Positions 36,317 through 46,236 of a DNA stretch of 64,000 bases are shown piece after piece. Location: contig DASZOU010000033.1 of NCBI GenBank assembly GCA_035550655.1, forward strand, positions 372,001 through 436,000, in the 5' to 3' direction. How positions within the stretch are numbered: the first letter of the stretch is position 1; the number at the start of each line of letters is the position of its first letter. A program made the translations under genes and the position numbers. This DNA is from DASZTV01 sp035550655. Lineage in GTDB: Bacteria; Actinomycetota; Actinomycetes; JAFAQI01. Below the pieces are notes generated by a model that was given only the letters and a program-made list of their open reading frames with translations, made no database searches and was not told where the DNA came from.

Positions 36317-39300
36317 GTGGGTATTCGCCGCCTTCGCCAGGTGCCCCTGCCCCATCCGGTTGACCTCCTCGTTGGGAAGTCGCTGCGCCGCCCGTGGCTG
36401 GTGCTTGCGGCGTGGGCGGCCGTGGCGATCGTGTTGAACACCGCGGCGCCTCAGCTGGAGTCGGTGGTGCAAGACAGCAGCGCGCCCTTCTTCCCTGCCA
36501 GCGCGCCCTCGGTGCGCGCTCTTGAGGTCATGGACCGTGGCTTCGGGTCGGGCCACACCCGATCGGACGCGTTCATAGTGCTGGTTGACCAGCGCGGGCT
36601 CAATGCGGCCGACACCGCCACCTACCGCAGCGTCGTTCGCCGGCTCGTCGCCGATCCGCAACGGATACCGGAAATGCAGGACTGGGTCCAGCAACCGAAG
36701 CTGCGGACGGTGCTGATCAGCCACGACCACCGAGCCACCTACATCCCGCTAGGGCTCGCCAGCGATATCGGCTCGGCGCAATCCATCGCCGACGTGAAAT
36801 GGCTCCGGGGGATCACCAATTCGGTCAGCCGTAGCCCGACGACCCGGCTTTACGTCACCGGGGATCCGGCCACGATCACAGATCTCAACGATGCGGTCGA
36901 CAGTACGTCGAAACGGATCACCGTGATCAGCTTGCTCGCCCTGCTCGCGATCCTGATCGCGATCTACCGGCGGCCGGTAACCATCCTGATTCCGCTGGCC
37001 ACGATCGGGGTCGCGGTGGTGTGCACCCGAGGCGTGCTCGCCGTGATGGGACTGGCCGGCTTCCCGGTCTCCACGTTCACGCCGGCGTTTATCGCTGCGA
37101 TCGTTCTGGGCGCCGGCACCGACTACACCGTGTTCCTTATCGCCCGATATCAGGAGGAGCTTCGCGACGGTCGAGCACCGGCCGACGCGATTGCCATCGC
37201 TGCAGTTCGGATCGGCCGGGTCCTCGCGGCATCTGGCGCCACCGTCATCATCGGCAGCGCCTTGCTTGGCCTCGCAAGCCTGTCGATCCTCGCCGCGACC
37301 GGCCCGGCGATCGCCGTGGCGATCGCGGTCACGGCACTTACCAGCCTCACCCTCACGCCGGTTTTGATGAGCTTTGCGGGCACGAGGATCGCCAGCACCC
37401 GGGCGCCGGCGCCGAACGGAATATGGGTCAAAACTGGACGCCTCGCCGCTGGGCGACCGGCGGCCGTTTTGGTTGTAGGTCTCCTCGTCCTCGGAGCGCT
37501 AGCTGCGTTCTTCCCGACGATGAGCCTGTCCTTCGACGAGCGGGCCGCGCAGCCACGATCCACCCCGAGCAACCAGGGCTACACCGCACTGGACGCACAC
37601 TTCCCCGCCAACGAGACACTGCCCGATTACTTGCTCGTGTCGGCTCCCCACAGCATGAGCAATCCGCACGACCTCGCCGCACTCAACGCCCTCAGCGAGT
37701 CACTGGCCAAGATTCCCCATACCCAGACCGTCTATAGCCTGACCCAACCGACAGGCCGGCCCCTCAAGCCTGCAACCATCGCCCATCAAGTCGGTGTCCT
37801 TGCCCGCCGCCTGAACGCCGCGGGCACGCAGCTGCGCCACCGACGGCACCAGCTTCAGCAGTTCAGCACCGGCACCGGACGGCTGTCCTCCGGCGCCAGC
37901 CAGATCAATGCTGGTACGCACGCCGCGTACCACGTGATCGACCGCTTCATCGCCGGATTGACCAAAGAAAACCACGGGCTCGGTGCTGCCACTCACGCCC
38001 TCGGCACGGCCCATCGCGGTGCCAGCCAGCTCCAGGCGGGAGCGCTCACTCTCGGTCGGCGACTTGATCAGGCTCACGACCAGACCGCGAAAGCCGTCAG
38101 CGGCATCGGTCAAATCAGTGCCGCGCTCGATAAGGACCCGCTGTGCTCACTCGACCCGATCTGCCGCAACGCCCGCACCGCCCTGAGCCAGATCTACCGC
38201 GGCGAACACGACGAGCTTCTTCCCGGACTCGAACGTGCCGCCCACGGCGCGACCAAGATCGGCCACGGTGATGGCGCTCTCGCCGGTGGCCTCCGTCAGC
38301 TCGAACAAGGTCTTGCCCGCGCCCGCCGCGGAACCGCGCGGCTGAAAGCCGGTGAGCAGCTGTTTCAACGCAAACTTCGCCGGCTTGCCGACGGCACCAG
38401 CCAACTCGCCCACGGCATCGGGCAACTGCCGCCCGGCGTCCAGAAGCTGGTCGGCGCCACCACCAAGCTCACCACGGGTCTCGGCAAGGCCGGCGGATAT
38501 CTCGACCAGGTCAGCACCCACGCCAACACCCCCGAAGCCGCCGGTTTCTACCTCACCGGTCACGACCTCAATCGCCCGGACTTCAGCCTCGCCCGGCAGG
38601 TGTTCCTTAGCCCCAATGGCAAGCTCGCCCGGATCGAGATCGTCGGCACGACCGACCCGCTGACCGGAAGCGGACAAACCCGCTACCACGAGATCGAACA
38701 GACCGCAGCGCTCGCCGTGCGCGGTACCCCGCTCCAGGACGCCAACCTGCGACTCACCGGAGCCGGTGGGTTCGGCAACGACCTCGACGACTACCTTCAC
38801 CAGGACGCCGAACTCGTCGCGCTCGCCGTCCTCATCTCCGTCTTCCTCATCCTGGTGATCGCGCTGCAGGCCCTCGTCGCTCCGCTGTATCTCCTCGCCT
38901 CCGTCGTCCTCTCCTACGCGGCCGCGATGGGTCTGATGACCATCATCTGGCAGCACATCCTTGGCCATCAGATCGAGTTCTTCGTGCCCGTCTTCGGGTT
39001 CGTCCTCCTCGTCGCCGTCGGCGCTGACTACAACATCCTGCTGATGGCCAGACTCCGCGAACTCAGCGAGACACCGACCAGGGAAAGTGTTGCACGTGCC
39101 GTCGCGACGACAGGTGCCGTCATCACCTCAGCCGGGCTGATCTTTGCCAGCACCTTCGCCGCGCTGCTCAGCTCGCCTGTCCTCGGGCTTGCCGAAATTG
39201 GAACCGGAATGGCGATCGGTCTGCTGCTCGACACGTTCATCGTCCGCACGCTTGTCGTGCCCGCCTGCGCCGCACTCGTCGGCGATAAGAACTGGTGGCC

Positions 39301-39337
39301 GTCAGGACGGTTCCGACCCGGTCGAGTGCGACAGTGA
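36317..39337 (+). CDS. MmpL/RND-family lipid or drug exporter
   Basis: 1006 residues from GTG 36317 behind a perfect AGAGGAGG. Two RND repeats: helices near residues 25-45 and 195-350 (with the GAGTDYTVFLIARYQEE proton-relay region), and a second set near 835-995 (VGADYNILLMARLRE). Between them, residues about 470-720 form a long Gly/Gln/Ala-rich coiled-coil (GASQINAGTH, LAGGLRQLEQGL) typical of YhgE/MmpL mixed proteins. It lacks the extra C-terminal extension of MmpL3. Probably exports a lipid or hydrophobic product made by the adjacent P450 and oxygenase cargo; the TetR beside it would control it. Confidence 0.9.
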   Translation: MGIRRLRQVPLPHPVDLLVGKSLRRPWLVLAAWAAVAIVLNTAAPQLESVVQDSSAPFFPASAPSVRALEVMDRGFGSGHTRSDAFIVLVDQRGLNAADTATYRSVVRRLVADPQRIPEMQDWVQQPKLRTVLISHDHRATYIPLGLASDIGSAQSIADVKWLRGITNSVSRSPTTRLYVTGDPATITDLNDAVDSTSKRITVISLLALLAILIAIYRRPVTILIPLATIGVAVVCTRGVLAVMGLAGFPVSTFTPAFIAAIVLGAGTDYTVFLIARYQEELRDGRAPADAIAIAAVRIGRVLAASGATVIIGSALLGLASLSILAATGPAIAVAIAVTALTSLTLTPVLMSFAGTRIASTRAPAPNGIWVKTGRLAAGRPAAVLVVGLLVLGALAAFFPTMSLSFDERAAQPRSTPSNQGYTALDAHFPANETLPDYLLVSAPHSMSNPHDLAALNALSESLAKIPHTQTVYSLTQPTGRPLKPATIAHQVGVLARRLNAAGTQLRHRRHQLQQFSTGTGRLSSGASQINAGTHAAYHVIDRFIAGLTKENHGLGAATHALGTAHRGASQLQAGALTLGRRLDQAHDQTAKAVSGIGQISAALDKDPLCSLDPICRNARTALSQIYRGEHDELLPGLERAAHGATKIGHGDGALAGGLRQLEQGLARARRGTARLKAGEQLFQRKLRRLADGTSQLAHGIGQLPPGVQKLVGATTKLTTGLGKAGGYLDQVSTHANTPEAAGFYLTGHDLNRPDFSLARQVFLSPNGKLARIEIVGTTDPLTGSGQTRYHEIEQTAALAVRGTPLQDANLRLTGAGGFGNDLDDYLHQDAELVALAVLISVFLILVIALQALVAPLYLLASVVLSYAAAMGLMTIIWQHILGHQIEFFVPVFGFVLLVAVGADYNILLMARLRELSETPTRESVARAVATTGAVITSAGLIFASTFAALLSSPVLGLAEIGTGMAIGLLLDTFIVRTLVVPACAALVGDKNWWPSGRFRPGRVRQ

Positions 39338-39482
39338 CCGCCATCGAAGACATCGAATCCGTAACCGATCTATCGGCCTCTACCAGCGCGCCGTCACGGT
39401 CGGTGAGCCCCGGAGCCGGTGGGGTGACTCGGCGTGTGCTTGAGCGAACGCGCAGGTCGGCGCGTTGTTGGTGGGGGCACGT

Positions 39483-40427
39483 TCAGGTCCGCGGGGCTTG
39501 GGGGCTGCCGTCGGCGCGTACGTCGCAGAGTCGTCGCCACCCCGCGGGGATGCCGTCGTCGAACACACCGGCTTGGACGAGCATCTTGAGGATGGGTCGG
39601 TAGGCCCGGATGAGCAGGCGCTGCCGGCTTGGCGCGCGGTTGGCAGCGCGCCAGGTCCGCCAGGTCGGTAGTCCGACCGTGGCGTACACACCGGGGTGGA
39701 CGAGGACTCTGCCGATCTGGCCCAGCAGCAGCGGTACGACGTGACAGACGAGCGCACGGTCAAGCGCGCTGGCGCTTGCCCAGACCTGCGGGAAGACGGT
39801 CCGCACGTAGCTGAGGTGACGCGCCTCCTCCTGGCGGTGGTAGCGGTTGACGGCGGCGACGAACGGATCGGTGTCCGGATGTTCCGCGGTGTGTTTCTGG
39901 AACACGTCGGGTACCTCCTCGCCGGCCATCACCAACACGTGGATCAGGGCGGGCAGCCCGACGAGCTGGGACAACAACAGTCGCTCGACGGGTTTGAGCC
40001 AAGCTGGGCGCAGCGGGTTGCGTGCCTGCGGTTGCAGTTGCTCGATGACACGGATGAACGCCCGCTGATGCCGCGTCTCCTCACCGATCTCGTGCAGCAG
40101 GAAGCGCACCTGCGACGCGGTCAGGTCGTCGGTCTGCAAGATGAGGATCGACAGCCCGGCGTTGAGCGCCGCTTCAAAGCGTGATCCCATCTCCAGCCAG
40201 GAGGCGAGTTCCTCGCGCCCGAGCCGGATCATCTGTTCCTCGGTGAGGCCGAGATCGAGGTCGGCGACGGAAACGATGTCGTCGGGGATCACCCGGCCGG
40301 GACCGATCGCCCCGGTCAGAATCTGGTCCGGGTCGAGCAGCCGGGAGCCGGCGGCGTCGGCGAGACGGTTCAGCGCGACGTCGACATCCGCGCGGTGGGC
40401 TTCTAGGTCCTGCGCGCCGCGTGACAT
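39483..40427 (-). CDS. AurF-like diiron N-oxygenase/hydroxylase family protein
   Basis: 314 residues from ATG 40427 with GGGAG upstream; the longer ORF to 40688 crosses the divergent promoter. Two EExxH motifs are visible: EETRH in LHEIGEETRHQRAF and EEARH in RYHRQEEARHLSYV, the pattern of a diiron site in a four-helix ferritin-like fold. It resembles actinobacterial AurF-family proteins, some of which oxidise arylamines. It is convergent with MmpL (145-bp gap) and divergent from the TetR-P450-P450 unit, with a strong palindrome between. Confidence 0.78.
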   Translation of the reverse strand: MSRGAQDLEAHRADVDVALNRLADAAGSRLLDPDQILTGAIGPGRVIPDDIVSVADLDLGLTEEQMIRLGREELASWLEMGSRFEAALNAGLSILILQTDDLTASQVRFLLHEIGEETRHQRAFIRVIEQLQPQARNPLRPAWLKPVERLLLSQLVGLPALIHVLVMAGEEVPDVFQKHTAEHPDTDPFVAAVNRYHRQEEARHLSYVRTVFPQVWASASALDRALVCHVVPLLLGQIGRVLVHPGVYATVGLPTWRTWRAANRAPSRQRLLIRAYRPILKMLVQAGVFDDGIPAGWRRLCDVRADGSPQAPRT

Positions 40428-40452
40428 GGCGACTCCCTCTTGACGACGAGCA

Positions 40453-40486
40453 ACGATGCGACGCAATCTATGCGTTGTCGCATCGT
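40453..40486. promoter_or_regulatory. Operator with overlapping palindromes between AurF-like and tetR genes
   Basis: Outer perfect 10-bp arms ACGATGCGAC (40453-40462) and GTCGCATCGT (40477-40486), 14 bp apart. Inside lies a second dyad ACGCA (40461-40465) and TGCGT (40471-40475). Their centres are 1.5 bp apart. The site covers most of the 76-bp divergent gap, so the adjacent TetR very likely binds here to govern both directions. Confidence 0.7.
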
Positions 40487-40503
40487 CGTACAAGGGACGG
40501 CCA

Positions 40504-41136
40504 ATGACCAAAGCCGGTGAAGCCGTTGACACGGTCGTCGAGGTTCCGCATCCGAGTGGGATCCCGCCGGCACCGCCGGCTGAGCTCGACCCGTACCTGG
40601 ATGCGGCGGCCGACGTGTTCGCCCGGTACGGCATCACCCGCAGTTCGGTGCAGGACATCGCGCACCGGCTTGGGCTGAACCGGGCCACCGTCTATCGCCA
40701 GGTCGGCAACGTCGACAGCGCCGTGCGGTTGCTACTCGCCCGGGAAATCCATCGCGCGCTGGGGCTGCTGCCGAGCACTCCGCCGGACGGCGATGGGGCG
40801 GACTACGTGATCGACCTGGTCGCGACCCTGGTGACGTTCGCGCGGGGCCATCCGGTCATGGTGAAGGTGCTCGACGACGAACCGGAGCTGATCGGCCCGT
40901 TCTTGGTCACCGACATGCCGGAGTTGATCGTCCGCGTGTCCGACACCCTCCGGCCGTTGCTGGACGGCGCCATGTCGGCCGGCATCCTGGCGCGGCGTGA
41001 CCCGGCGGCGCTCGCGGAGTGGGTAACGCGGATCGGGTTGTCACTGATCATTGCGCCACCCGCCGCGGACCTGCGCGAGTTCCTCGCCGCGGTGCTGCGC
41101 CCGGCACTGACGCCCGCCGAGGGAGATGCGATGTGA
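40504..41136 (+). CDS. TetR-family regulator heading a P450 pair
   Basis: 210 residues from ATG 40504 after AAGGGACGG. HTH: SVQDIAHRLGLNRATVYRQV. The effector domain includes FARGHPVMVKVLDDEPELIG. Its stop overlaps the first P450 gene as GTGA, so regulator and P450 are co-transcribed. It probably represses this unit and the divergent AurF-like gene through the palindromes just upstream. Confidence 0.87.
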   Translation: MTKAGEAVDTVVEVPHPSGIPPAPPAELDPYLDAAADVFARYGITRSSVQDIAHRLGLNRATVYRQVGNVDSAVRLLLAREIHRALGLLPSTPPDGDGADYVIDLVATLVTFARGHPVMVKVLDDEPELIGPFLVTDMPELIVRVSDTLRPLLDGAMSAGILARRDPAALAEWVTRIGLSLIIAPPAADLREFLAAVLRPALTPAEGDAM

Positions 41137-42356
41137 CGACGATGACCTACCGGCCGTTCAGCCGCCGGGTGCAGGCAGACCCCTACCCCTACTACCGGGA
41201 GCTGCGGGCGCACGCTCCCGTGTATCACCTGCCGGAGGAGCAGCTGTGGGTGCTGACCCGTTACGACGACGTCGTCGCCGCGCTGCGTGACCCGCAGGTG
41301 TTCTCCTCGCAACGCGGCATGTCGGACATGATGCTCGGCCGCAGCACGCGCACCGGTGAGCAGGTGCCCGAGTTCCTCGCCGACATGATCGGCCGCCGAC
41401 TGCTGATCGCGGCTGACCCACCCGATCACGGCGTGCTGCGGCGGTTGACCGCGAAAGTGTTCACGCCCCGGGCGATCGCGCAACTGGAACCGCGGATTCG
41501 CCGAATCACCGGCGAGCTCGTCGACCACCTCATCGATGCCGGCGACGACGGTGACCTGGTCGAACACCTCGCGAACCCGCTACCGGTGATCGTCATCGCG
41601 GAGCTGCTCGGCATTCCGACCGGACGCCGCGAGGACTTCAAGCGGTGGTCGGACAGCCTGGTCGGGGCACTGTCAGGCAGCCTGGCGATGGAGGCCATGC
41701 AAGCCGACAGCACCGAGATGTTCACCTTCTTCTCCGACGCCGTGCGCGAACGCGGGCAGTCGCCGGGCGAGGATCTGATCAGCCTGCTCGTTACCCGCGG
41801 AAACGACGACGGAGCCGCGCTGGGGCCGGTCGAGATCATCCTGTTCTGCATCCTGCTGCTGATCGCCGGCAACGAGACCACGACCAACCTGATCGGCAAC
41901 GGTGCGCGGGCCCTGTGGGATCACCCGGAGCAGGCACGCAGGCTCGCGGCTGACCCCTCGCGGATCCCAGCGGCGGTCGAGGAGACACTTCGCTACGACA
42001 GCCCAGTCCAGTCCCTGTTTCGCGGCACCACCACCGACGCGACCCTGCCGTCCGGTGGCCAGATCCCAGCCGGCGCCCGCGTCATGGTCTGCTTCGGCTC
42101 GGCCAACCGCGACGAGGCACACTTCCCGGCCGCTGAGGAGTACATCATCGACCGCGATCCGAAAGACCACGTGGCGTTCGGCTCAGGCATCCACTTCTGC
42201 CTCGGCGCGCCCCTCGCGCGGCTGGAGACCCGCGTAGCCGCCGAAACCCTGTTGAGCCGGCTCCGATCGTTGGAGCCCGCGGGTGAACCCGAGCGGGTGG
42301 ACAGCTTCATCCTGCGCGGCTATTCGAGCCTGCCTGCCCATGCCAAGTCGCGCTAG
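41133..42356 (+). CDS. Cytochrome P450 (first of pair)
   Basis: 407 residues from GTG 41133 with GAGGGAG upstream. Class I bacterial P450 features: N-terminal DPYPYYRELR, I-helix oxygen-activation motif AGNETTTN, K-helix ExxR in EETLRYDSPVQ and the heme loop FGSGIHFCLG with ligand Cys356. It has no membrane anchor, so is soluble and needs a ferredoxin and reductase, neither of which is encoded nearby. It is followed 18 bp later by a second, clearly related P450. Substrate not deducible. Confidence 0.92.
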   Translation: MTTMTYRPFSRRVQADPYPYYRELRAHAPVYHLPEEQLWVLTRYDDVVAALRDPQVFSSQRGMSDMMLGRSTRTGEQVPEFLADMIGRRLLIAADPPDHGVLRRLTAKVFTPRAIAQLEPRIRRITGELVDHLIDAGDDGDLVEHLANPLPVIVIAELLGIPTGRREDFKRWSDSLVGALSGSLAMEAMQADSTEMFTFFSDAVRERGQSPGEDLISLLVTRGNDDGAALGPVEIILFCILLLIAGNETTTNLIGNGARALWDHPEQARRLAADPSRIPAAVEETLRYDSPVQSLFRGTTTDATLPSGGQIPAGARVMVCFGSANRDEAHFPAAEEYIIDRDPKDHVAFGSGIHFCLGAPLARLETRVAAETLLSRLRSLEPAGEPERVDSFILRGYSSLPAHAKSR

Positions 42357-42374
42357 GCGCAGCGAGGAGCCCTG

Positions 42375-43631
42375 ATGTCACACGCGGTCGTCGACGACAC
42401 AGCTGACGCGCTGGTCCTGCAACTGCTCATCGATCCGGTCGGCCGCGCGGACCCCTACCCGCTGTACCAGCAGCTGCGTGAGACCGCGCCGGTGTTGCGG
42501 TCCTCGTTGGGTTCCCTCGTGCTGAGCACCTACGACGACTGCATGACCGTGCTCGGTGATCAGCGACTCGGCCGCGGCCTGAAGATGCGACGCAACGGTG
42601 GCGTTGGCGGCGCCCCGCTGAGCGCGCTGGACGCTGACCCCCAGGTCCGGGACGAGTTCTTCGACCACGCTGGGCACAACATGCTCTTCGCGGACGCACC
42701 CGACCACACCCGGCTGCGTCGGCTGGCCAGCCAAGCCTTCACCCCGGCACGGGTCCGGCGGCTGCGCCCGACGGTGGAGCGGATGGTCGATGACCTCCTC
42801 GACGAGATCGCGCAACAACCGCAGGTCGAGCTGATCAGCGACGTGGCGCTGCCGCTGCCGATCCGGGTGATCGGCGAGCTGGTCGGCGTACCGGTCGAGG
42901 ACCGGGCCGCGTTCCAGCCGTTGATCCGCGCCAGCACCGCCGGCATCGAGCCCGGCACGTCACCGCAGGCGCTACGCGCCGCCGTCGACGCGATCGGCGA
43001 GCTCGGCGCCTACTTCGGTGAGCTGATCGCGCGACGCAGGCAAGAGCCCGCCGATGACCTACTGACCGCGCTGGCAGCGAGCGGCGACGCCGACGACCGG
43101 CTGAGCGAACAGGAGATCATCGCCACCGCGATCCTGCTGTTCGCGGCCGGGTTCGAGACCACCACGAACCTCATCGGCAACGGCATGCTCGCGCTGCTTC
43201 AGCACCCCGAGCAGCAACAACGCTGGCGGGACGATCAGTCAGTCGAGTCCACCGCCGTCGAGGAGCTGCTGCGCTGGGACAGCCCCGTGCAGATCAACAT
43301 GCGCACCGCGCTGCAACCATGCGAAGCCGCCGGCGTCCCGATCGCGCCCGGCGAATCCGTGCTGCTGCTGCAAGGCGGAGCAAACCGAGACCCGGCCCGT
43401 TTCCACGACCCGGAATCCCTCGACCTCACCCGCGACGACAACCACCCACTCAGCTTCGGCTGGGGCATCCACTACTGCCTCGGCGCAGCACTCGCTCGAA
43501 TGGAAGGCGAAGTCTGGTTCAGCCGGCTGCTGCAACGCCACGACCACATCACGTGGCTGGACGACGAACCACACTGGCGGCCAAGCTTCACACTGCGCGG
43601 TCTCGAGCAACTGAACGTCCGGTTCGTATAG
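42375..43631 (+). CDS. Cytochrome P450 (second of pair)
   Basis: 418 residues. Motifs: RADPYPLYQQLRE near the N-terminus, I-helix AAGFETTTN, ExxR in EELLRWDSP, heme loop FGWGIHYCLG with Cys368, and the ending PHWRPSFTLRGLEQLNVRF. That same ending is found in a broken P450 piece at 49243-49331. Shares the operon with the first P450, so the two probably oxidise one molecule successively. Confidence 0.92.
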   Translation: MSHAVVDDTADALVLQLLIDPVGRADPYPLYQQLRETAPVLRSSLGSLVLSTYDDCMTVLGDQRLGRGLKMRRNGGVGGAPLSALDADPQVRDEFFDHAGHNMLFADAPDHTRLRRLASQAFTPARVRRLRPTVERMVDDLLDEIAQQPQVELISDVALPLPIRVIGELVGVPVEDRAAFQPLIRASTAGIEPGTSPQALRAAVDAIGELGAYFGELIARRRQEPADDLLTALAASGDADDRLSEQEIIATAILLFAAGFETTTNLIGNGMLALLQHPEQQQRWRDDQSVESTAVEELLRWDSPVQINMRTALQPCEAAGVPIAPGESVLLLQGGANRDPARFHDPESLDLTRDDNHPLSFGWGIHYCLGAALARMEGEVWFSRLLQRHDHITWLDDEPHWRPSFTLRGLEQLNVRFV

Positions 43632-43739
43632 ACGCCGGAGCAGCTAACCTCTCGCCGCCCGCGCCGTCACCCTCGCGGCGCGTCAGAGCCGGCTCATCGT
43701 CACCGCGGAGCAGATGCGAACAGCCGCTGATCGTGACGC

Positions 43740-44789
43740 TTATGCCGGCGGGCGGGGCCGATCGACGGCTCGCACGGCCTGTGCGATCTCGCCCCAGCGA
43801 GCAAGCGAGGCTTGGTCCTGCATCCATGCGAGCCCGGCGAAATACAGGACCACTCGAGTCGCGACGCCCTGGTACCGCTCGATCATTCGTGGCGCGATCG
43901 AGGACCACTCCCCGCTGATGCAGAAGTGCTCCAAGAGTTCATCGTCGATCTCCGCGGCCATTCCTTGGACATCGCCAAGCTTCTGACGGGAACGGATTCG
44001 CGCGGTGGTTCCCTCCCGCCCGAGCTGGTCGAAGATGAACGCATAGTTGGGAGTCGACCCGTAGAAGGCAACCTGCATCCTGGCCATTTCCCGCCAAGCC
44101 GCGATTTCTGCCGATGAGGAACCAGGCGCGATGAAGGCGGGGACGATGACCTCCACGTCGGCCAGTCGCCTCCCGTTGCGGGCTGCGCCCTCCTCGAGGC
44201 TCGGGAGCACGGTCTCGGCAAGGTAGGTGGGCGTATTGAGCGGGTGGATGTGAACTCCGTCGGCGATCTCCCCGGCAAGTCGCAGCATCCACGGATTCAC
44301 CGCGGCAAGGTCGATCGGGGGGTCCGGCACATCGATAGGCCCCGGATTCCACATCGCTGGCAGCAGCGAGAGGTTCCAAAACTCACCGTCGTAGGCCAGC
44401 GGTTGGGTTCCACGGAACGCGGCGAAGACAGCCCGCAGCGCGCCGATGTACTCACGCATCCTCGGTCCGGGGGGATCGAACTCGGCGCCGTAACGTCGCT
44501 CGATGTGTGCCCTGACTTGGGTGCCCAGTCCGAGCCTGAATCGACCTGAGCTGACCTCCGCCAGTTCCCAGGCAGTGGTCGCGGTGACCATCGGGCTGCG
44601 CGGGAACGCCACACCAATGCCGGTGAGCACATCAATGTCGGTCGCCAACGAGGCCGCGGCACAGCTCAGATACGCCGTTCGGCCCGCCTCGGTGATCACG
44701 ATGCCCGAGAACCCAGCGTCCCGGGTAGCTCTCGCCAGCTCCTGGACCCGACGGAGCGGAAGGCCCCCCGTCATGAGGTCCACGTCCAC
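43740..44789 (-). CDS. LLM-class (F420-type) oxidoreductase
   Basis: 349 residues from GTG 44789, two bases past the thioesterase stop (ATG 44774 is possible). The TIM-barrel luciferase-like family is recognised by GFSGIVITEAGRTAYLS, GIGVAFPRSPMVTA, RFRLGLGTQVRAHIERRYG and GVHIHPLNTP; this matches the actinobacterial F420-dependent subgroup with a TIGR03617-like pattern. Probably reduces or oxidises a lipid or ring intermediate with F420 or FMN. It is the last gene of the TetR-hydrolase-thioesterase operon. Confidence 0.85.
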   Translation of the reverse strand: MDVDLMTGGLPLRRVQELARATRDAGFSGIVITEAGRTAYLSCAAASLATDIDVLTGIGVAFPRSPMVTATTAWELAEVSSGRFRLGLGTQVRAHIERRYGAEFDPPGPRMREYIGALRAVFAAFRGTQPLAYDGEFWNLSLLPAMWNPGPIDVPDPPIDLAAVNPWMLRLAGEIADGVHIHPLNTPTYLAETVLPSLEEGAARNGRRLADVEVIVPAFIAPGSSSAEIAAWREMARMQVAFYGSTPNYAFIFDQLGREGTTARIRSRQKLGDVQGMAAEIDDELLEHFCISGEWSSIAPRMIERYQGVATRVVLYFAGLAWMQDQASLARWGEIAQAVRAVDRPRPPA

Positions 44790-44791
44790 GG

Positions 44792-45247
44792 TCAGGACAC
44801 CTTGGGTGCAGTAATGGTCACGGTTCCCTGTGCCGCACCGACCAGTCGACCATCGTTGACGGCGTCGATCCGCACCACCGCGAGGCGCCGGCTCATCGAG
44901 ATGATCTCGGCGTGCGCCTGCAGCAAACCCCCTCGTACCGGGGCCAGGAAATTGAGCTTGAGCTCGGTCGTCGCTGCCCATGTACCGGGGGGGATAAGCG
45001 GGTAGAGCACAGCACCGAGGACATGATCCGCCAGAGCCGCCAGAGTGCCTCCGTGGGCAGAGCCGAACGGATTGAGGAGGTCGGTCCGCACGTCGATCTC
45101 GGCTGACAGCCAACCGGGCCCGACATCGGTCACCGCAATGCCCAGGTAATCCGGAATCCCGCCCATGTCCAAGCCCGCCACCATGGCGGCTGCCACTTGG
45201 GGGTTGTAGCTGTCGAACGTCGGCCGAGGCGAGGGCTGCGGACTCAT
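44792..45247 (-). CDS. PaaI-type hotdog thioesterase
   Basis: 151 residues with one hotdog domain. The motif NPFGSAHGGTLAALADHVLGA carries the Asn/His/Gly and Asp usual in PaaI acyl-CoA thioesterases, followed by ATTELKLNFLAPVRGG. It likely releases CoA from an acyl or aryl-CoA. ATGA overlap with the metallo-hydrolase gene upstream. Confidence 0.88.
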   Translation of the reverse strand: MSPQPSPRPTFDSYNPQVAAAMVAGLDMGGIPDYLGIAVTDVGPGWLSAEIDVRTDLLNPFGSAHGGTLAALADHVLGAVLYPLIPPGTWAATTELKLNFLAPVRGGLLQAHAEIISMSRRLAVVRIDAVNDGRLVGAAQGTVTITAPKVS

Positions 45248-46236
45248 CGGACTGAGTAGCAGGTCGGAAGTCCCGCGGTTCGGTGAAGGTGGCCGTCTTG
45301 CTCGATCAGGTCGAGGTGACCCACCACCTCAGAGATCCCCAGCATCACACCGAAGTCCTTGATGTGGGGAAACAGTGCGCACGACAGCTCGTAGGACGTG
45401 GATTCGGGTAGCCGCTCCAGGACCTCGAAGATCTCGTTGGCCCGCAGATCGTGATGACGCCGGGTCTTCTCGACGAGCACCGGAACGTCACGAAACCGCG
45501 GACCGTGTCCGGGTAGGACGAGCATCGGATCGAGTCTGGTGAACCGGTCCAGTGACGCCAAGTACTCAACCAGGCTGCGCCGTCGACCGTCGGGACTGTC
45601 CGGATCTGGTTCCAGCACCGGATTTGGTGTGATGCACGCCAAGAGGTGATCGCCGGAGAACAGGACCCGGTCGGTCGGGTCGAAGAGTGCCAGGTGCCCG
45701 ACGGAGTGTCCGGGAGTGACATGGACCTGCCAGGTACGGCCTCCGGCCTCGAGAACCCCGCCGTCATCGACAGGAGCCAGACGGTGCGGAGCGATCGGGT
45801 GCGTCATGCGGCGAACGCCGTCGTAGAACGCCATAAAGACCTCCTGCATCTGCGGAGGTATGCCCAATCGGTCGCCCGCACCGCTGAGACGGCTGCCGAA
45901 GATCCCGTCGACCAACTTCGGAAGCTCCGGCCTGCCACAGACGACCTGCGCGTCGGCCTCATCGGCCAACCAACCAGCAGCGCCAAAGTGGTCAGGATGG
46001 CCGTGGGTGATGAGCACCTGGTCCACGTCCTCGATCTGCAGACCTGCTGCTTCAATCGATCCCCGAAGCTGCTCCGTACTGTCCGACCAGAGCATCCCCG
46101 GATCGATCACGGTGACGGGCTCATCCACCAACACATAACAGTTGACTGCACCGACCGGGTAAGGGGTCGGCAACCCGATGTGAAGGACCCCGTCCGGCAG
46201 ATCATCAGTGATAGGCACCAAAGGCTCAGAGCTCAA
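45244..46236 (-). CDS. Metallo-beta-lactamase-fold hydrolase
   Basis: 330 residues starting at TTG 46236, supported by GGGAG upstream and a TTGA overlap with the TetR stop. The metal motif is THGHPDHFGA, with further ligands in TPGHSVGHL, GDHLL and the C-terminal region LPGHGPRF. It belongs to the glyoxalase II/MBL group that hydrolyses thioesters or esters, with a C-terminal winged-helix-like LACTB2 type tail. Probable partner of the thioesterase and LLM enzyme in the same operon. Confidence 0.88.
   Translation of the reverse strand: MSSEPLVPITDDLPDGVLHIGLPTPYPVGAVNCYVLVDEPVTVIDPGMLWSDSTEQLRGSIEAAGLQIEDVDQVLITHGHPDHFGAAGWLADEADAQVVCGRPELPKLVDGIFGSRLSGAGDRLGIPPQMQEVFMAFYDGVRRMTHPIAPHRLAPVDDGGVLEAGGRTWQVHVTPGHSVGHLALFDPTDRVLFSGDHLLACITPNPVLEPDPDSPDGRRRSLVEYLASLDRFTRLDPMLVLPGHGPRFRDVPVLVEKTRRHHDLRANEIFEVLERLPESTSYELSCALFPHIKDFGVMLGISEVVGHLDLIEQDGHLHRTAGLPTCYSVR

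Noticed and set aside
39338..39482. Terminator between MmpL and AurF-like genes
   Set aside because: The CCCCGG/CCGGTGGGG pairing has a bulge and no T tract; too weak to list.
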